Source: an uncultured Prevotella sp.
GTDB lineage: Bacteria > Bacteroidota > Bacteroidia > Bacteroidales > Bacteroidaceae
DNA length: 7,924 bases
Assembly (NCBI GenBank): GCA_900557035.1
Contig: USRA01000074.1
Span: 1-7,924, forward strand
Reading direction: 5' to 3'
The notes under the pieces were generated by a model. It saw nothing but the letters and a program-made list of their open reading frames with translations, was not told the origin of the DNA and made no database searches. Made by a program: the position numbers and the translations under genes. Below, in pieces: positions 7,351-7,924 of this stretch; the stretch's first letter is position 1, and each line of letters opens with the position of its first letter.

Positions 7351-7822
7351 TGTCGTTGTCTTTGGTGATGTCTCCGATCTTTAATCCAGGGAAGTTACCG
7401 GCATCGGAAGCTTTTTCTGTTACCTGTTGAATCGCCTCCTCGTTGAGACCATCGAGATAGTCTTCATAGGTGGCTCCACATTCCATCAGCGGAATCTGCT
7501 TTCCGCTTTTATGGATAATGGTAGTGGCGGCGAGCGAGAATTTCCTGCCATCGGAATAAGGGATGAGGGTATCCTCTGTCTTGAGATACTTCGCCTTGAC
7601 GAGGACTGCGAAATCGCCGGTATAGACTCCGTATTTCGCTCTGTATCTTTCTTCGGCAGAACGGATGAGCATCAGTTTCTCCTTCACCTCAGCTTCGCGG
7701 CTCGCCATCTGTTTCTCGAAGATGAGAGGCTGGCTGATGCTGAGGACGCAAAGCAGCATCATGATAATGACGCAGGCGCCCAGAATGGCATTATTGTTTA
7801 TTTTTCTTAATTTCATTCTCAT
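7334..7822 (-). CDS. Small membrane-anchored protein of unknown function, pilin-like layout
   Basis: I do not recognise a named family. From the ATG at 7822 the product is 162 residues. It has a short basic N-terminus (RMKLRK), one membrane segment (about 11-31), a charged helix (about 36-62), and then AEERYRAKYGVY (56-67) leading into a soluble C-terminal domain that ends in a polar, Asn/Asp-rich tail. A membrane helix running into a charged helix and a YxxxxGxY-like turn resembles type IV pilins and pseudopilins. However, the prepilin cleavage site with Glu at +5 is absent, so this is only a resemblance in layout. The frame extends upstream to a TTG at 7864, but that start would lie beyond the -7 box and is rejected. 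ATG 7816 is an equally possible start. The 3' end overlaps the DUF3822 gene by 17 bases. Confidence 0.75.
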   Translation of the reverse strand: MRMKLRKINNNAILGACVIIMMLLCVLSISQPLIFEKQMASREAEVKEKLMLIRSAEERYRAKYGVYTGDFAVLVKAKYLKTEDTLIPYSDGRKFSLAATTIIHKSGKQIPLMECGATYEDYLDGLNEEAIQQVTEKASDAGNFPGLKIGDITKDNDNASNW

Positions 7823-7841
7823 TTCAAAAAGTATTAGTACT

Positions 7842-7865
7842 TTTGCATTGCAAAGATAATGCAAA
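7842..7865. promoter_or_regulatory. 8-bp inverted repeat flanking the -7 box
   Basis: TTTGCATT (7842-7849) and AATGCAAA (7858-7865) are perfect inverted arms separated by 8 bases that hold most of the -7 element. A second, tighter dyad, TTTGC/GCAAA (7842-7846 and 7850-7854), is nested inside. Either could be an operator over the transcription start, or partly a by-product of -7-like boxes on both strands. Confidence 0.4.
7851..7858 (-). promoter_or_regulatory. -7 promoter element for the pilin-like/DUF3822/rsmD cluster
   Basis: The minus strand reads TATCTTTG, a full TAnnTTTG match. It predicts a start of transcription near 7844 and a leader of about 20 bases to the ATG at 7822. No TTTG lies at the expected -33 distance; that position is covered by the dyad at 7875-7890. 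It probably drives all three minus-strand genes, since no other -7 box was seen before rsmD. Confidence 0.6.
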
Positions 7866-7874
7866 CGAGCGCAA

Positions 7875-7890
7875 TGTAAGCTTGCTTACA
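7875..7890. promoter_or_regulatory. Palindrome TGTAAGC-TT-GCTTACA upstream of the cluster promoter
   Basis: Two perfect 7-base arms with a 2-base centre lie about 30-46 bases before the predicted transcription start, over the place where a -33 box would be. The size and symmetry are those of a dimeric regulator site. No regulator gene is present in the window, so the binding protein is unknown. Confidence 0.4.
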
Positions 7891-7916
7891 GATTGCCGAG
7901 TGCAGCTTATCTTCTG

Positions 7917-7924
7917 CAAAGATA
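7917..7924 (-). promoter_or_regulatory. Second -7-like box at the window edge
   Basis: The minus strand again reads TATCTTTG, identical to the box at 7851-7858 and 66 bases further upstream. It may be a second, distal promoter for the cluster. The sequence that would hold its -33 box is outside the window. Confidence 0.3.

Noticed and set aside
7823..7864. Upstream extension of the small membrane protein to a TTG start at 7864
   Set aside because: The extension would place the start codon upstream of the -7 box, so it would not be on the transcript. ATG at 7822 directly precedes the basic N-terminus and membrane helix.
1..7924. Mobile element, prophage or defence system
   Set aside because: No transposase, integrase, phage or nuclease gene, no long terminal inverted repeats and no tRNA were seen; the genes are mostly core chromosomal functions.

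Overview
The window looks like a chromosomal segment from a gut-type Bacteroidota organism, most likely Prevotella/Segatella (species not determinable here; S. copri-like is a guess). The grounds are Bacteroidota-type promoters (TTTG about 19 bases before TAnnTTTG), no Shine-Dalgarno sequences, a GH115 xylan-processing enzyme, a DUF3822 gene beside rsmD, and short degenerate tandem repeats between genes.

Layout. Bases 1-2207 (minus): a secreted GH115 alpha-glucuronidase, cut by the left window edge before its C-terminus. Bases 2208-2412: a divergent intergenic region with a promoter box for the glucuronidase and a near-ideal promoter for dnaG. Bases 2413-4374 (plus): dnaG, the replication primase. 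Bases 4430-5854 (plus): a cardiolipin synthase of the two-HKD type, 55 bases after dnaG with no promoter seen in the gap, so probably co-transcribed. Bases 5875-5911: a perfect 15-bp hairpin between the convergent cls and rsmD genes, probably a bidirectional terminator. Bases 7822-5926 (minus): a three-gene cluster in the order small membrane-anchored protein, DUF3822 protein, rsmD. The first two overlap by 17 bases. The last two are separated by a five-unit tandem repeat. Bases 7823-7924: the upstream region of this cluster, with a -7 box, several nested dyads and a second -7-like box at the window edge.

The genes fall into three unrelated tasks: glucuronoxylan side-chain removal (GH115), core replication and membrane lipid synthesis (dnaG-cls), and a small minus-strand unit whose only understood member methylates 16S rRNA. 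No mobile element, CRISPR array, tRNA, rRNA or defence module was seen. No susC/susD pair is visible beside the GH115 gene, although its downstream side is cut off. The least explained parts are the pilin-like protein plus DUF3822 unit and its dyad-rich promoter region. The rest is ordinary chromosomal content.
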